Positions 7,297 through 15,424 of a stretch of DNA of 42,359 bases are shown in pieces (within the stretch, counting starts at the first letter, position 1; every line of letters starts with the position of its first letter). The notes beneath the pieces are model-generated. The model did no database searches. It worked only from the letters and a program-made list of their open reading frames with translations, and had not been told where the DNA came from. Made by a program: the position numbers and the translations under genes. Source of the DNA: JADCGM01 sp943370355 (lineage in GTDB: Bacteria; Pseudomonadota; Alphaproteobacteria; Sphingomonadales; Sphingomonadaceae); contig CALRQP020000028.1 in assembly GCA_943370355.1 (NCBI GenBank), forward strand, positions 1-42,359. Direction: 5' to 3'.

Positions 7297-7416
7297 CCGT
7301 CATCCCGGCGAACGCCGGGACCCAGAAGCATTTCAAATTAATGCGCGCGGCAGCGCGCGCACGCTACGCGTGCGTCGGTTCTGGCTACTGGGTCCCGGCG
7401 TCCGCCGGGATGACGG
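7297..7416. repeat. REP-like long inverted repeat in the ilvH-ilvC gap
   Basis: The 29-nt arms at 7297-7325 and 7388-7416 are reverse complements at 28 of 29 positions. Each arm is itself an imperfect CCCGGCG/CGCCGGG hairpin. The 62-nt centre contains two further small palindromes (GCGCGC with GCGCGC near 7344-7359, GCACG with CGTGC near 7359-7373). The arm begins CCGTCATCCCGGCG, a motif typical of dispersed intergenic repeats in alphaproteobacteria. The composite could form a cruciform in DNA or a stable RNA hairpin within the ilv transcript. No transposase is nearby. Confidence 0.85.
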
Positions 7417-7428
7417 TGATTTGCGCAA

Positions 7429-7944
7429 TCACAGCGAATCCCGCCCTCTGGCAATAGCAACGACGCCGGTGCGCGCGACCTCGACGAGCCCGACCTCGCG
7501 CATGAGCTCGATGAAGCTGTCGACCTTGCCGGTCGAACCCGACACTTCGAAGATGAAGCTGCCCGTCGTCGTATCGACGACACGTGCCCGGAATACATCG
7601 GCCAAGCGCAGCGCCTCGACGCGCTTGTCTCCAGCGCCGGCAACCTTCACCAACGCCATCTCGCGCTCGACGTGCGGCCCAAGCGCAGTCAGGTCCATAA
7701 CACGATGCACCGGCACCAGCCGGTCGAGCTGGGCGATGATCTGCTCGATCACATGTGCCGTGCCTGTCGTCACGACGGTGACGCGCGACACGGCATGGTC
7801 CTGGCTCACGTCCGCGACGGTCAAGCTTTCGATATTATAGCCGCGCGCCGAGAACAGCCCGACGATGCGGGCGAGCACGCCCGCCTCATTGTCGACGACG
7901 ACCGAGAGCGTATGGCGCTCGATGGGATCCTGTCTGCCAAGCAT
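7429..7944 (-). CDS. ilvH: Acetolactate synthase small (regulatory) subunit
   Basis: The 171-aa regulatory subunit of acetohydroxyacid synthase carries an N-terminal ACT domain (HTLSVVVDNEAGVLARIVGL, about residues 11-30, through GYNIESLTVADVSQD) that binds valine for feedback inhibition. The C-terminal ALS_ss_C domain ends the protein. Length is normal for IlvH/IlvN. The ATG at 7944 overlaps the ilvB stop by one base (TGATG), so the two subunits are translationally coupled in about equal amounts. The frame upstream of this ATG is an ilvB shadow. Confidence 0.96.
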   Translation of the reverse strand: MLGRQDPIERHTLSVVVDNEAGVLARIVGLFSARGYNIESLTVADVSQDHAVSRVTVVTTGTAHVIEQIIAQLDRLVPVHRVMDLTALGPHVEREMALVKVAGAGDKRVEALRLADVFRARVVDTTTGSFIFEVSGSTGKVDSFIELMREVGLVEVARTGVVAIARGRDSL

Positions 7945-9695
7945 CAGACCAGCGCCCGGGCTTCGTCGCTCGCTTCGGCCTTGGAGGCGGGGGCTTCGAG
8001 GATCATGTCGATGTGCGACGCGCCCGACGGGATCATTGGGAAGCAGTTGGCGAGCTTGGCGACGCGGCAGTCGACGAGCACCGGCCCCGGCGTGGCCAGC
8101 ATCGCGGCAATGCCGTCGTCGAGCTCGCCGGCCGTATCGATGCGCAGCCCGGTCCAGCCATAGGCTTCCGCAAGCTTCACGAAATCGGGCAGCGCCTCCG
8201 AATAGCTTTCCGAATAGCGCGAGCCGTGATTGAGCTCCTGCCACTGCCGGACCATCCCCATATATTCATTGTTCAGGATGAAGATCTTGACCGGCAGCCG
8301 GTATTGCGTCGCCGTCGACATTTCCTGGATGTTCATCAGGATCGACGCCTCGCCGGCGATGTCGATGACCAACGCCTCCGGATTGGCGATCTGCGCGCCG
8401 ATCGCGGCAGGCAGACCATAGCCCATCGTGCCGAGCCCGCCCGAGGTCAGCCATTTGTTCGGGGCGTCGAAGCCGAAATGCTGCGCGGCCCACATCTGGT
8501 GCTGGCCGACTTCGGTGGTGATGATCGGCTGCTTCGCATGCGTCGCGGCCCACAGGCGGCGGATCGCATGCTGCGGCAGGATCGAGTCGCCTTTCTGCTC
8601 GAAGGCAAGGCTCTGCACGGCGCGCCAGCCTTCGATGCGCCGCCACCAGTCGCCCTGATCGACCGGCTGATGGCCGCGCGCCTTCCACAGCGCCAGCATG
8701 TCGGCGAGCACGCTGCCAACATCGCCGACGATGCCGAGATCGACTCGGACATTCTTGTTGATCGACGAACGGTCGATATCGACGTGGATTTTGCGGCTGC
8801 CCGGCGAGAAGGCGTCGATGCGGCCGGTCACACGGTCGTCGAAGCGCGCGCCGAGGCACAGCATGAGGTCGCAGCCGTGCATCGCGAGATTGGCTTCATA
8901 GGTGCCGTGCATGCCGAGCATGCCGAGGAATTGCGGATGGTCGTGCGGCAGTGCGCCGAGGCCCATCAGTGTCGAGGTCACCGGCGCGCCGGTCAACGCT
9001 GCGAGTTCACGCAGCAGCGCCGTCGCCTCGGGACCCGAATTGATGATGCCGCCGCCCGTATAGAGGATCGGCCGTTCCGCTGCGGCAAGCATCTCGACCG
9101 CCGCTTCGATCGCCGTGCGGTCGCCCTGGATCTGCGGCTTGTAGGTCTTGTGCACTGTCGTCGCCGGTTTGACATAGGCGGCGCGGGTGACCTGCACATC
9201 CTTCGGAATGTCGATGACGACTGGGCCGGGACGGCCCGAGGTCGCGATATAGAAAGCCTCATGCACGACGGCGCCGAGCTTCGCGGTGTCGCGCACCAGA
9301 TAATTATGCTTCGAACAGTGGCGCGTGATGCCGACCGTGTCGCATTCCTGGAAGGCGTCGGTGCCGATCAGATGCTGCGGCACCTGCCCGGTCAGCACGA
9401 CGAGCGGGATCGAATCGGCCATCGCATCGGTGATGCCGGTGACGGCATTGGTCGCGCCGGGCCCTGAGGTGACGAGCACAACGCCCGGCTTGCCCGAGGA
9501 GCGCGCATAGCCTTCTGCGGCATGCACGGCAGCCTGTTCGTGGCGCACGAGGATGTGACGGATACGGTCCTGCTGGAACAGCGCATCGTAAATCGGCAAC
9601 ACCGCACCGCCAGGATAGCCGAACACCACCTCAACACCGAGGTCGGTGAGCGCCTGGATGATGATCTCCGCGCCGCTGAGCTGTTTCGAAGGCAT
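7944..9695 (-). CDS. ilvB: Acetolactate synthase large (catalytic) subunit
   Basis: This 583-aa thiamine-diphosphate enzyme makes acetolactate or acetohydroxybutyrate from pyruvate. The N-terminal domain has EVVFGYPGGAVLPIYD and the catalytic Glu in RHEQAAVHAAEGYAR. The central FAD-binding-type domain is followed by the C-terminal ThDP/Mg domain with GLGTMGYGLPAAIGAQ and NNEYMGMVRQWQ. The usual Mg-binding GD(A/G)S reads GEAS here, a conservative Asp-to-Glu change. I chose the ATG at 9695; an in-frame TTG at 9713 adds six residues and lies in a small hairpin (9706-9720). First gene of ilvB-ilvH-ilvC. Confidence 0.96.
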   Translation of the reverse strand: MPSKQLSGAEIIIQALTDLGVEVVFGYPGGAVLPIYDALFQQDRIRHILVRHEQAAVHAAEGYARSSGKPGVVLVTSGPGATNAVTGITDAMADSIPLVVLTGQVPQHLIGTDAFQECDTVGITRHCSKHNYLVRDTAKLGAVVHEAFYIATSGRPGPVVIDIPKDVQVTRAAYVKPATTVHKTYKPQIQGDRTAIEAAVEMLAAAERPILYTGGGIINSGPEATALLRELAALTGAPVTSTLMGLGALPHDHPQFLGMLGMHGTYEANLAMHGCDLMLCLGARFDDRVTGRIDAFSPGSRKIHVDIDRSSINKNVRVDLGIVGDVGSVLADMLALWKARGHQPVDQGDWWRRIEGWRAVQSLAFEQKGDSILPQHAIRRLWAATHAKQPIITTEVGQHQMWAAQHFGFDAPNKWLTSGGLGTMGYGLPAAIGAQIANPEALVIDIAGEASILMNIQEMSTATQYRLPVKIFILNNEYMGMVRQWQELNHGSRYSESYSEALPDFVKLAEAYGWTGLRIDTAGELDDGIAAMLATPGPVLVDCRVAKLANCFPMIPSGASHIDMILEAPASKAEASDEARALV

Positions 9696-9705
9696 GACTG
9701 TCCGC

Positions 9706-9720
9706 CCGTTCAAGGAACGG
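9706..9720. promoter_or_regulatory. Perfect short palindrome at the ilvB 5' end
   Basis: CCGTTC-AAG-GAACGG is a perfect 6-bp inverted repeat with a 3-nt loop, ending 10 nt upstream of the ilvB ATG. It could be an operator half-site pair or an mRNA hairpin near the ribosome-binding region. A TTGACT box lies about 35 nt upstream of it on the minus strand. No leader peptide was found in the 108 nt upstream of ilvB. Confidence 0.35.
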
Positions 9721-9803
9721 TGCGATTAGCCAGCGTTCATTACAAAGTCAAACCCCAACGGGTAATAAAATTACACTGAGGCCAGATTATTCGACATGAT
9801 CCA

Positions 9804-11462
9804 TCATCCCACCCCGGTTGGGCCATCAATAACTTGCCGGACCTTTGTGGCGAGTTCCGAACGGCGATAGGGCTTGCTGATCAGGTCGAACTCGTTGCCG
9901 CGCGCATCGAGCCGTTCCAGCGAGGCTTCGGCATAGCCTGTCGTGAGCAGAATCCGCAGCTTCGGCTGACGCCGCCGTGCCTCGCGGGCCAGCATGATCC
10001 CATTCATGCCGCCCGGCATGATCAGGTCGGAGAATAGCAGATCGACATGTTGCGCGCTGTCGAGGATTTGCAGCGCCTCTTCGGCGTTGCCGGCAAGCAG
10101 CGTCACATAGCCGAAGTCGGACAGGATCGCCTCGGCCAGTTCGGCGACATCGGCCTGATCCTCGACGATCAGCACGACTTCGCTGCCCGATTTCTCGTCG
10201 CGCAGCTTGCTGCCCGCAGAGCCGCGCGGCGTCGACGATGCGCCGATGGCGGGGAAATAGAGCCGGATCGTCGTGCCATGCCCGACTTCGCTGTAGATGC
10301 GCACCGCGCCGCCCGATTGCTTGGCGAAGCCATAAACCATCGACAGGCCGAGTCCGGTGCCCTTGCCCTGCTCCTTGGTGGTGAAGAAGGGCTCGAGTGC
10401 GCGCTTGACCACTTCGGGGGGCATGCCTTCGCCTGAATCGGTGATCGAAAGCCCGACATAACGTCCCGGCTCGAGCTCGTTAAACTGGCGGCGGTCCTCC
10501 TCGTCGATGTCGCGCATCGACGTCTCGACAACGATCTTGCCGGACCCGTTCATCGCGTCGCGCGCATTGATCAGGATGTTGAGGATCGCGAGTTCGGCCT
10601 GCACGGCATCGAGCTTGCTATTCTCCAGCGCGGGCGCGAGCCGTGTCTCGATGGCAACGCCCGCGCCGAGCGTGCGCTCGATGAGTGGTTCGAGGCCTTG
10701 AATGAGCGCATTGACGTTGACAGCGCGGCCGTCGAGCCGCTGCTTGCGTGCGAAGGCGAGGAGCTGCTGCGTCAGTGTCGCGCCGCGCGTCCCGGCCTGC
10801 TCGATCGCGTCGAGCGCGCGGATCACCTTGGGGTCGCCCTCCGGGGTCAGCCGGCTCTTCAGCGTGTCGGTGAAGCCGAGGATGACCTGCAGCAGATTGT
10901 TGAAATCATGGGCGATGCCGCCGGTCAGCTGGCCAACGGCTTCCATCTTCTGGCTCTGCCGCAGCGATTCTTCGGCGTCGCGGCGGCGCGACACGTCGAG
11001 CTGGCTGCCGAAGAAGTAAACCAGCGTGCCACTCTTGTCATAGACCGGGCTCATGAAAAGCGCATTCCAGAAAGCAGAGCCATCCTTGCGGTAGTTGAGC
11101 ACCTCGACGGCAATCTCGCGCCGGTTGGCGATCGCATCACGTAGGTCACCGATAATAGTCCGGTCGGTGTCCGCGCCTTGCAGGAAGCGGCAGTTCCGTC
11201 CCAGAATTTCGTCTTCGGGATAGCCGGTCATCTGAATGAACGCCGGGTTGACGAATACGATCGGGTTATCGGGCAGGCACGGATCGGTAACGACCATCGG
11301 CATGCGAGTTGCCTCGACCGCCGCGAAGAAAATGTCGCTGTTGGCAGCTCCCGCTTCGATCGTCCCGCCGGCTTCGATCGGTGTTGCGGACGTTGGTGAC
11401 GGGCTCGTGCGAGTCTCGTCAGAATAGTCGTGAGTCAAATCCGGCCTCGCCACGCAAAACAA
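9804..11462 (-). CDS. LOV-domain hybrid histidine kinase (LOV-HisKA-HATPase-REC), probable blue-light sensor
   Basis: Domains in the 552-aa protein: LOV (about 45-158), HisKA (about 170-235), HATPase_c (about 280-400), receiver (about 430-548). The LOV core has GRNCRFLQG with the flavin-adduct Cys91, the flavin-contacting Asn123 and Asn133, and Gln154 in FFGSQLD, so blue-light photochemistry is expected. The phospho-accepting His185 lies in GGIAHDFNN, the ATP lid in GKGTGLGLSMVYGF, and the receiver Asp near 479 in LLFSDLIMPG. It is soluble, without TM segments. The architecture resembles the LOV-HK-receiver hybrid of Pseudomonas syringae. The start is uncertain: TTG at 11462, GTG at 11453 or a TTG further in. 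It lies between miaA and ilvB on one strand. Confidence 0.93.
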   Translation of the reverse strand: MFCVARPDLTHDYSDETRTSPSPTSATPIEAGGTIEAGAANSDIFFAAVEATRMPMVVTDPCLPDNPIVFVNPAFIQMTGYPEDEILGRNCRFLQGADTDRTIIGDLRDAIANRREIAVEVLNYRKDGSAFWNALFMSPVYDKSGTLVYFFGSQLDVSRRRDAEESLRQSQKMEAVGQLTGGIAHDFNNLLQVILGFTDTLKSRLTPEGDPKVIRALDAIEQAGTRGATLTQQLLAFARKQRLDGRAVNVNALIQGLEPLIERTLGAGVAIETRLAPALENSKLDAVQAELAILNILINARDAMNGSGKIVVETSMRDIDEEDRRQFNELEPGRYVGLSITDSGEGMPPEVVKRALEPFFTTKEQGKGTGLGLSMVYGFAKQSGGAVRIYSEVGHGTTIRLYFPAIGASSTPRGSAGSKLRDEKSGSEVVLIVEDQADVAELAEAILSDFGYVTLLAGNAEEALQILDSAQHVDLLFSDLIMPGGMNGIMLAREARRRQPKLRILLTTGYAEASLERLDARGNEFDLISKPYRRSELATKVRQVIDGPTGVG

Positions 11463-11495
11463 AAGGCCGAACGGGCCCCGCTCAAACGACGAAAA

Positions 11496-12395
11496 TCACC
11501 GAATCGTCAAATCGTTCCCTTGCCGGTCCACCCGCCGCCAGCCGGGGGTCTGGTTGCGGAACCAGGTCTGCTGGCGCTTCGCATATTGGCGTGTCGTGGC
11601 TTTGCCCTGCGCGATGGCATCTGGGAGCGGCAGCTCACCCCGCAGCGCTGCAAGCAATGGCGGAACCCCGAGCGCCTTCATGACGGGCAGGGTCTCGGGC
11701 AGTCTACGCGACGCCAGCCTCGCCACCTCGTCCAGCGCGCCCGCGTCAATCATCACGTCAAAGCGCGTATCGCAGCGGGCATGCAATGTTGCACGGTCGA
11801 TATCGACGACACGAGCGTCGAGCGTGACCGAGTCGCCGATACCCCCGGCCAGTTCCTGCTGCCAGAGCGCGAGCGAGCGCCCGGTCGAACGTACGACTTC
11901 CAGCGCCCGGCATAGCCGTTGCCGGTCGGCGCGGCCGAGGCGGGCGGCCATGACGGGGTCTTCAGACGATAGTGCCGGGTGCAATTCGTCAACCGGCAAT
12001 GACCGCACGGCGGTCCGCACATCGGGATCGATCTCGGGAACCGGCGCGATGCCGTCGAGCAGCGTGCGCAAATACAGGCCCGTCCCGCCGACGAGGACGG
12101 GCAGCTTGCCAGCCTCATGCACCGCTGCGATCTCCATCTTCGCAAGTTCAGCCCAGTCAGCCGCCGAACAGGCCCGCGCGCCATCGATCACCCCATAGAG
12201 CCGGTGCGGCACGCGCGCCTCGTCGGCAGGCGAGGGGCGTGCCGACAGGATGCGCAGATCGGCATATACCTGGCTCGCATCGGCGTTGATGACGACGCCG
12301 TTCCGGCGTTCAGCCAGGTCCATCGCCAGTGCCGACTTGCCGCTGGCGGTCGGTCCTGCAATGACGGCGACGGGCGGCTTTTCCGGAGACTGCAT
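11496..12395 (-). CDS. miaA: tRNA dimethylallyltransferase
   Basis: MiaA transfers a dimethylallyl group to A37 of tRNAs that read codons starting with U. The 299-aa protein has the P-loop AGPTASGKSALA near residue 14, then NADASQVYADLRILSARPS, and GGTGLYLRTLLDG. The C-terminal RQQTWFRNQTP motif is typical. The ATG at 12395 overlaps the serB ATG on the other strand inside one CATG, so the two genes are divergent with no intergenic space. A GAGGG Shine-Dalgarno about 11 nt upstream lies within serB. Its stop is 33 nt from the LOV kinase start. Confidence 0.96.
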   Translation of the reverse strand: MQSPEKPPVAVIAGPTASGKSALAMDLAERRNGVVINADASQVYADLRILSARPSPADEARVPHRLYGVIDGARACSAADWAELAKMEIAAVHEAGKLPVLVGGTGLYLRTLLDGIAPVPEIDPDVRTAVRSLPVDELHPALSSEDPVMAARLGRADRQRLCRALEVVRSTGRSLALWQQELAGGIGDSVTLDARVVDIDRATLHARCDTRFDVMIDAGALDEVARLASRRLPETLPVMKALGVPPLLAALRGELPLPDAIAQGKATTRQYAKRQQTWFRNQTPGWRRVDRQGNDLTIR

Positions 12396-13275
12396 GTACG
12401 TCGCGACCCTCGTGCGCGCTGATGGCTTGACCGACGCAGACGTCGCTGCCGCATCCGATGCGCTCGCGCAAGCCGGGGCCAGACCGGGCGCCGTTGAATG
12501 GATCGAAGCCGGGGTCGCAGCGGATGTGCCTTTTGCCGGCGTAACCCCCGCCCAGGTGCGCGCTGCGCTCGAGGCTGCACTCCCACAAGCCGACGTCATC
12601 ACGCAGATCGCGGCCGACCGCCGCCGCAAGCTTATTGTCGCCGATATGGATTCGACGATGATCACCGTCGAATGCATCGATGAACTTGCCGACTATGCCG
12701 GCATCAAGGCGGAAGTCGCTGCCGTCACCGAAGCGGCGATGCGCGGCGAACTGGATTTCGAGGCGGCGCTGGATGGGCGGGTGGCATTGCTAAAGGGCAT
12801 GGCGGCGGAGGTCATCGCGCAGTGCCGCGCAGAGCGCGTTCGGCTGATGCCCGGGGCGCGGGCGCTGGTGCGGACGATGCGCGCAAGTGGTGCGTCGGCG
12901 GTGCTTGTCTCGGGCGGCTTCACCCAATTCGCCAATCCGGTCGCCGACGAGATTGGCTTCGAGCGCGCCGTCGCCAACGAACTGCTGATTGCTGACGGCC
13001 GCCTGACCGGCAAGGTCGCCAAGCCCATCGTCGATAGCGCCACGAAGCGCCGGGTACTCGAGGCCGAACTCGCGCGGATTGGCTGCGGCCCGGCCGGCGC
13101 GCTGGCGGTCGGCGACGGAGCCAATGACATTCCGATGATCGAAGCTGCCGGGCTCGGTGTCGCCTATCACGCAAAGCCGAAGACCGCCGCTGCTGCCGGT
13201 GCGTCGGTGCGCTTCGGCGACCTGTCAGTGCTACTCTATGCGCAGGGCTATGCGCGGCGCGACTGGGTCGCCTAA
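12394..13275 (+). CDS. serB: Phosphoserine phosphatase
   Basis: SerB performs the last step of serine synthesis. The 293-aa protein has an N-terminal ACT-like region (about 1-70) and a HAD phosphatase domain with the nucleophile motif VADMDSTMITVE, motif II in VLVSGGFTQFANPVADEIGF, and motif III/IV GDGANDIPMIEAAGLGVAYHAKP. The ATG at 12394 has GGAG six bases upstream, inside miaA. The promoter must lie in the miaA coding sequence. The stop overlaps the convergent Sel1/SPOR gene stop by 4 nt (CTAA, 13272-13275). Confidence 0.96.
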   Translation: MYVATLVRADGLTDADVAAASDALAQAGARPGAVEWIEAGVAADVPFAGVTPAQVRAALEAALPQADVITQIAADRRRKLIVADMDSTMITVECIDELADYAGIKAEVAAVTEAAMRGELDFEAALDGRVALLKGMAAEVIAQCRAERVRLMPGARALVRTMRASGASAVLVSGGFTQFANPVADEIGFERAVANELLIADGRLTGKVAKPIVDSATKRRVLEAELARIGCGPAGALAVGDGANDIPMIEAAGLGVAYHAKPKTAAAAGASVRFGDLSVLLYAQGYARRDWVA

Positions 13276-14150
13276 ACGGCGATAATGAAGCAGGCGGTAC
13301 CCGCCGCCGTCAGCTTCGCGCAAAAGGCTTTGGCAGCGGCGCGGGACGGGTAGGGGCCGACCTGTAGCCGGATAAACGGCCCGGCCTGTTGGTAGAGCGG
13401 CGTTGCCGTTCCCAGCATGTCGGCGCGCGCTGCGCGGATTTTCGCCCATTCGCTGTCGGCGATCTCCTGCGTCGGGAAGGCACCAAGCTGCACTCGCCAC
13501 CCGGACGCGACCTTTGCCGCAACCGGCACAGGCTTCGGCGGGGTCGCCGCAATCTTCGGCGGACGCTCTGGCGACGTCGCCGCAACCGAGGGCAGTTCGA
13601 CCTTCGCCAGATCCGCCGCGATCTGCTCGCCCTTCGCACGGTCGGCCATCGCGATATTGGCATTCATTGTCTGTAGCGCAGCTGCCGCCTGCGGCACGCC
13701 CTTCGCCGAGGCGCGCGCCATATAGCCATAGGCCTTGGCCCAGTCGCGCGGCAGGCCCTCGCCGTTGAACAATGCGACGCCAACGACATAGAGTGCGCGC
13801 GGCTGGTCGAGTTGTGCGGCCTGCGCGAGCCAGCGCAGCGCCTCGCCGCGCGTGGCGGGGTTGGCGAACAGGATCAGTCCGAGCCGTTCCTGTGCCGGCG
13901 CATGGCCGCGCTCGGCCGCCCGGCGGAAATATTCCTGCGCGACTGCCGTGTTCATCACGACGCCGCGCCCCAACTTATAGGCTTGGGCAAGGTTGAACAT
14001 CGCGTCGGAATCGCCGCGCGCCGCATAGGGCAGCCATTCGGCGACCGCGCCGCGATCGTCGCCGGCCTGCCATTTCAGCACGCCGTCCTTGACCGTGGCC
14101 GTCGCGGGGGCGGCGATGAGGGCAAGGACGATGACCAGCGCATGCTTCAT
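13272..14150 (-). CDS. Sel1-repeat and SPOR-domain exported protein
   Basis: This 292-aa protein has a signal peptide (MKHALVIVLALIAAPATA), several Sel1-like helical repeats (AMFNLAQAYKLGRGV, AQEYFRRAAERGHAPAQERL, ARASAKGVPQAAAAL) and a C-terminal SPOR domain (about 215-290, beginning WRVQLGAFPTQE). SPOR domains bind denuded peptidoglycan, commonly at the septum, and Sel1 repeats bind protein partners, so a periplasmic scaffold in cell-wall or division processes is likely. An upstream in-frame ATG at 14171 would add seven residues. It is divergent from the ParA operon, whose last gene also encodes a SPOR protein. Confidence 0.9.
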   Translation of the reverse strand: MKHALVIVLALIAAPATATVKDGVLKWQAGDDRGAVAEWLPYAARGDSDAMFNLAQAYKLGRGVVMNTAVAQEYFRRAAERGHAPAQERLGLILFANPATRGEALRWLAQAAQLDQPRALYVVGVALFNGEGLPRDWAKAYGYMARASAKGVPQAAAALQTMNANIAMADRAKGEQIAADLAKVELPSVAATSPERPPKIAATPPKPVPVAAKVASGWRVQLGAFPTQEIADSEWAKIRAARADMLGTATPLYQQAGPFIRLQVGPYPSRAAAKAFCAKLTAAGTACFIIAV

Positions 14151-14327
14151 GGACGGACTTCGATTCACCATCTTGTCTTAGCAGAAGACAGGGGAAATTC
14201 GCCAAGCCTGCCCGGCGCATCTGCAGGGCGGCTCATCGTTACGGCTGCGTTTACGCTGCCCATGCACAATATCTTAAGGCTTCGACCGCAAATATCGGCA
14301 CAACCGAGGGTCGAGGGGCAAAGGGTC

Positions 14328-15041
14328 ATGCGCGTTCTCGCGTTGGCATCGCAAAAGGGAGGGTCCGGCAAGACTACGTTAAGCGGCCATCTGGCCGTGC
14401 AGGCGGAGCTTGCCGGTGCGGGTCCAGTCGTATTGCTTGACCTCGATCCGCAAGGATCGCTGTCCGACTGGTGGAATGAGCGCGAGGCCGAGGTGCCGGC
14501 ATTCGCGCAGACTACTGTCGCACGGCTCGTATCCGACCTCGATACGCTGCGATCACAGGGCTTCAAGCTTGCGGTGATTGATACGCCACCGGCGATCACA
14601 ATGGCTATTCAGAGCGTCATCGCCGTCGCCGAGCTCATCATCATCCCGACCCGGCCCAGCCCGCACGATCTGCGCGCTTCGGGGGCGACGGTCGAGCTTT
14701 GCGAACGGTCGGGCAAGCCGCTGGTGTTCGTGGTGAACGGCGCGACGCCCCGCGCCCGCATCACGCACGAAGCTGCCGTCGCGCTGTCGCAACACGGCAC
14801 GGTTGCACCGGTCACGCTGCACCACCGTACCGACTTCGCCGCGTCGATGATCGATGGCCGCACCGTCATGGAGTGCGACAAGAACAGCAAATCTGCAGCC
14901 GAGGTCGCCGATCTGTGGCGCTATGTGAGCGACCGGCTGGAGCGCAATTTCCGGCGCACGGTGTTCAATGTGCCCGGAAGCATGACAGCAGCCGCGCCGC
15001 GTGCGGCTGGCGGATTTGGCCGGCGGGCGGCTGGCGCATGA
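14328..15041 (+). CDS. ParA family ATPase
   Basis: This 237-aa protein is a ParA/MinD-type deviant Walker ATPase. The motif QKGGSGKTT (residues 9-17) carries the signature lysine K10; VVLLDLDPQGS and LAVIDTPPA are the switch and Walker B regions. It lacks the N-terminal HTH of plasmid P1-type ParAs, so it resembles small chromosomal ParA or ParF proteins. The ATG has GAGGGG nearby. The 3' end overlaps the next gene by 4 nt (ATGA). With an RHH protein and a SPOR lipoprotein in one operon, it may position an envelope or division factor rather than a plasmid. Confidence 0.9.
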   Translation: MRVLALASQKGGSGKTTLSGHLAVQAELAGAGPVVLLDLDPQGSLSDWWNEREAEVPAFAQTTVARLVSDLDTLRSQGFKLAVIDTPPAITMAIQSVIAVAELIIIPTRPSPHDLRASGATVELCERSGKPLVFVVNGATPRARITHEAAVALSQHGTVAPVTLHHRTDFAASMIDGRTVMECDKNSKSAAEVADLWRYVSDRLERNFRRTVFNVPGSMTAAAPRAAGGFGRRAAGA

Positions 15042-15424
15042 GCAGGACTTCGGCCATGACCAAACCGCTCGCATCGCTGTCGGGCCTGTTGCTTGCACGC
15101 AAGGGCGAGGCGCGCCCAGCGATGCGCCCAGAGCTGAATTTCCCGCGGCCAGCGAGCGAGCCCGAGGCACCGCTTCCCGAGGTCGTCCGCCAGCAGGAAA
15201 TCTTGCAGGCTGCCTATCCCGTGCCCGAACCGTTGGCCCCGGCAGGCAAATCGCGGACGGCCTTTACCCTCCGGCTCGATCGCGCCCGCCACCGCAAGTT
15301 ACGGCTCGCCGTCGCGCATCAGGACCGCTCGGCGCAGCAGCTGGTGATCGAAGCGCTGGATCGCTTTCTCGAAACCGCCGTTCCCGCTGCACTGCTCGCA
15401 GCAGCGCGCGACACGGACCGATGA
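15038..15424 (+). CDS. Ribbon-helix-helix protein, candidate ParA partner
   Basis: This 128-aa protein has a proline-rich, flexible N-terminal half and a C-terminal ribbon-helix-helix fold at about residues 73-112 (RTAFTLRLDRARHRKLRLA, then SAQQLVIEALDRFLE). In ParF-ParG partition modules an RHH protein with a mobile N-terminus binds the centromere and stimulates the ParA-type ATPase; this gene has that organisation. It overlaps parA by 4 nt and the following lipoprotein gene by 4 nt, implying tight coupling. DNA binding and partnership are inferred from fold and context. Confidence 0.75.
   Translation: MSRTSAMTKPLASLSGLLLARKGEARPAMRPELNFPRPASEPEAPLPEVVRQQEILQAAYPVPEPLAPAGKSRTAFTLRLDRARHRKLRLAVAHQDRSAQQLVIEALDRFLETAVPAALLAAARDTDR

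Noticed and set aside
8013..9467. 484-codon open frame antisense to ilvB
   Set aside because: No recognisable domain and composition biased to Arg, His, Gly and Asp; ilvB on the other strand is fully conserved.
9715..9738. GGAAC-N15-CGTT on the plus strand near ilvB
   Set aside because: The spacer is one base shorter than the sigma-EcfG range, and it points into the 3' end of genes on the opposite strand, with no plus-strand gene behind it.
14328..15424. Plasmid partition locus from an integrated plasmid
   Set aside because: No replication protein, no iteron array, and tight coupling with a SPOR lipoprotein gene; surrounding genes are core chromosomal genes.
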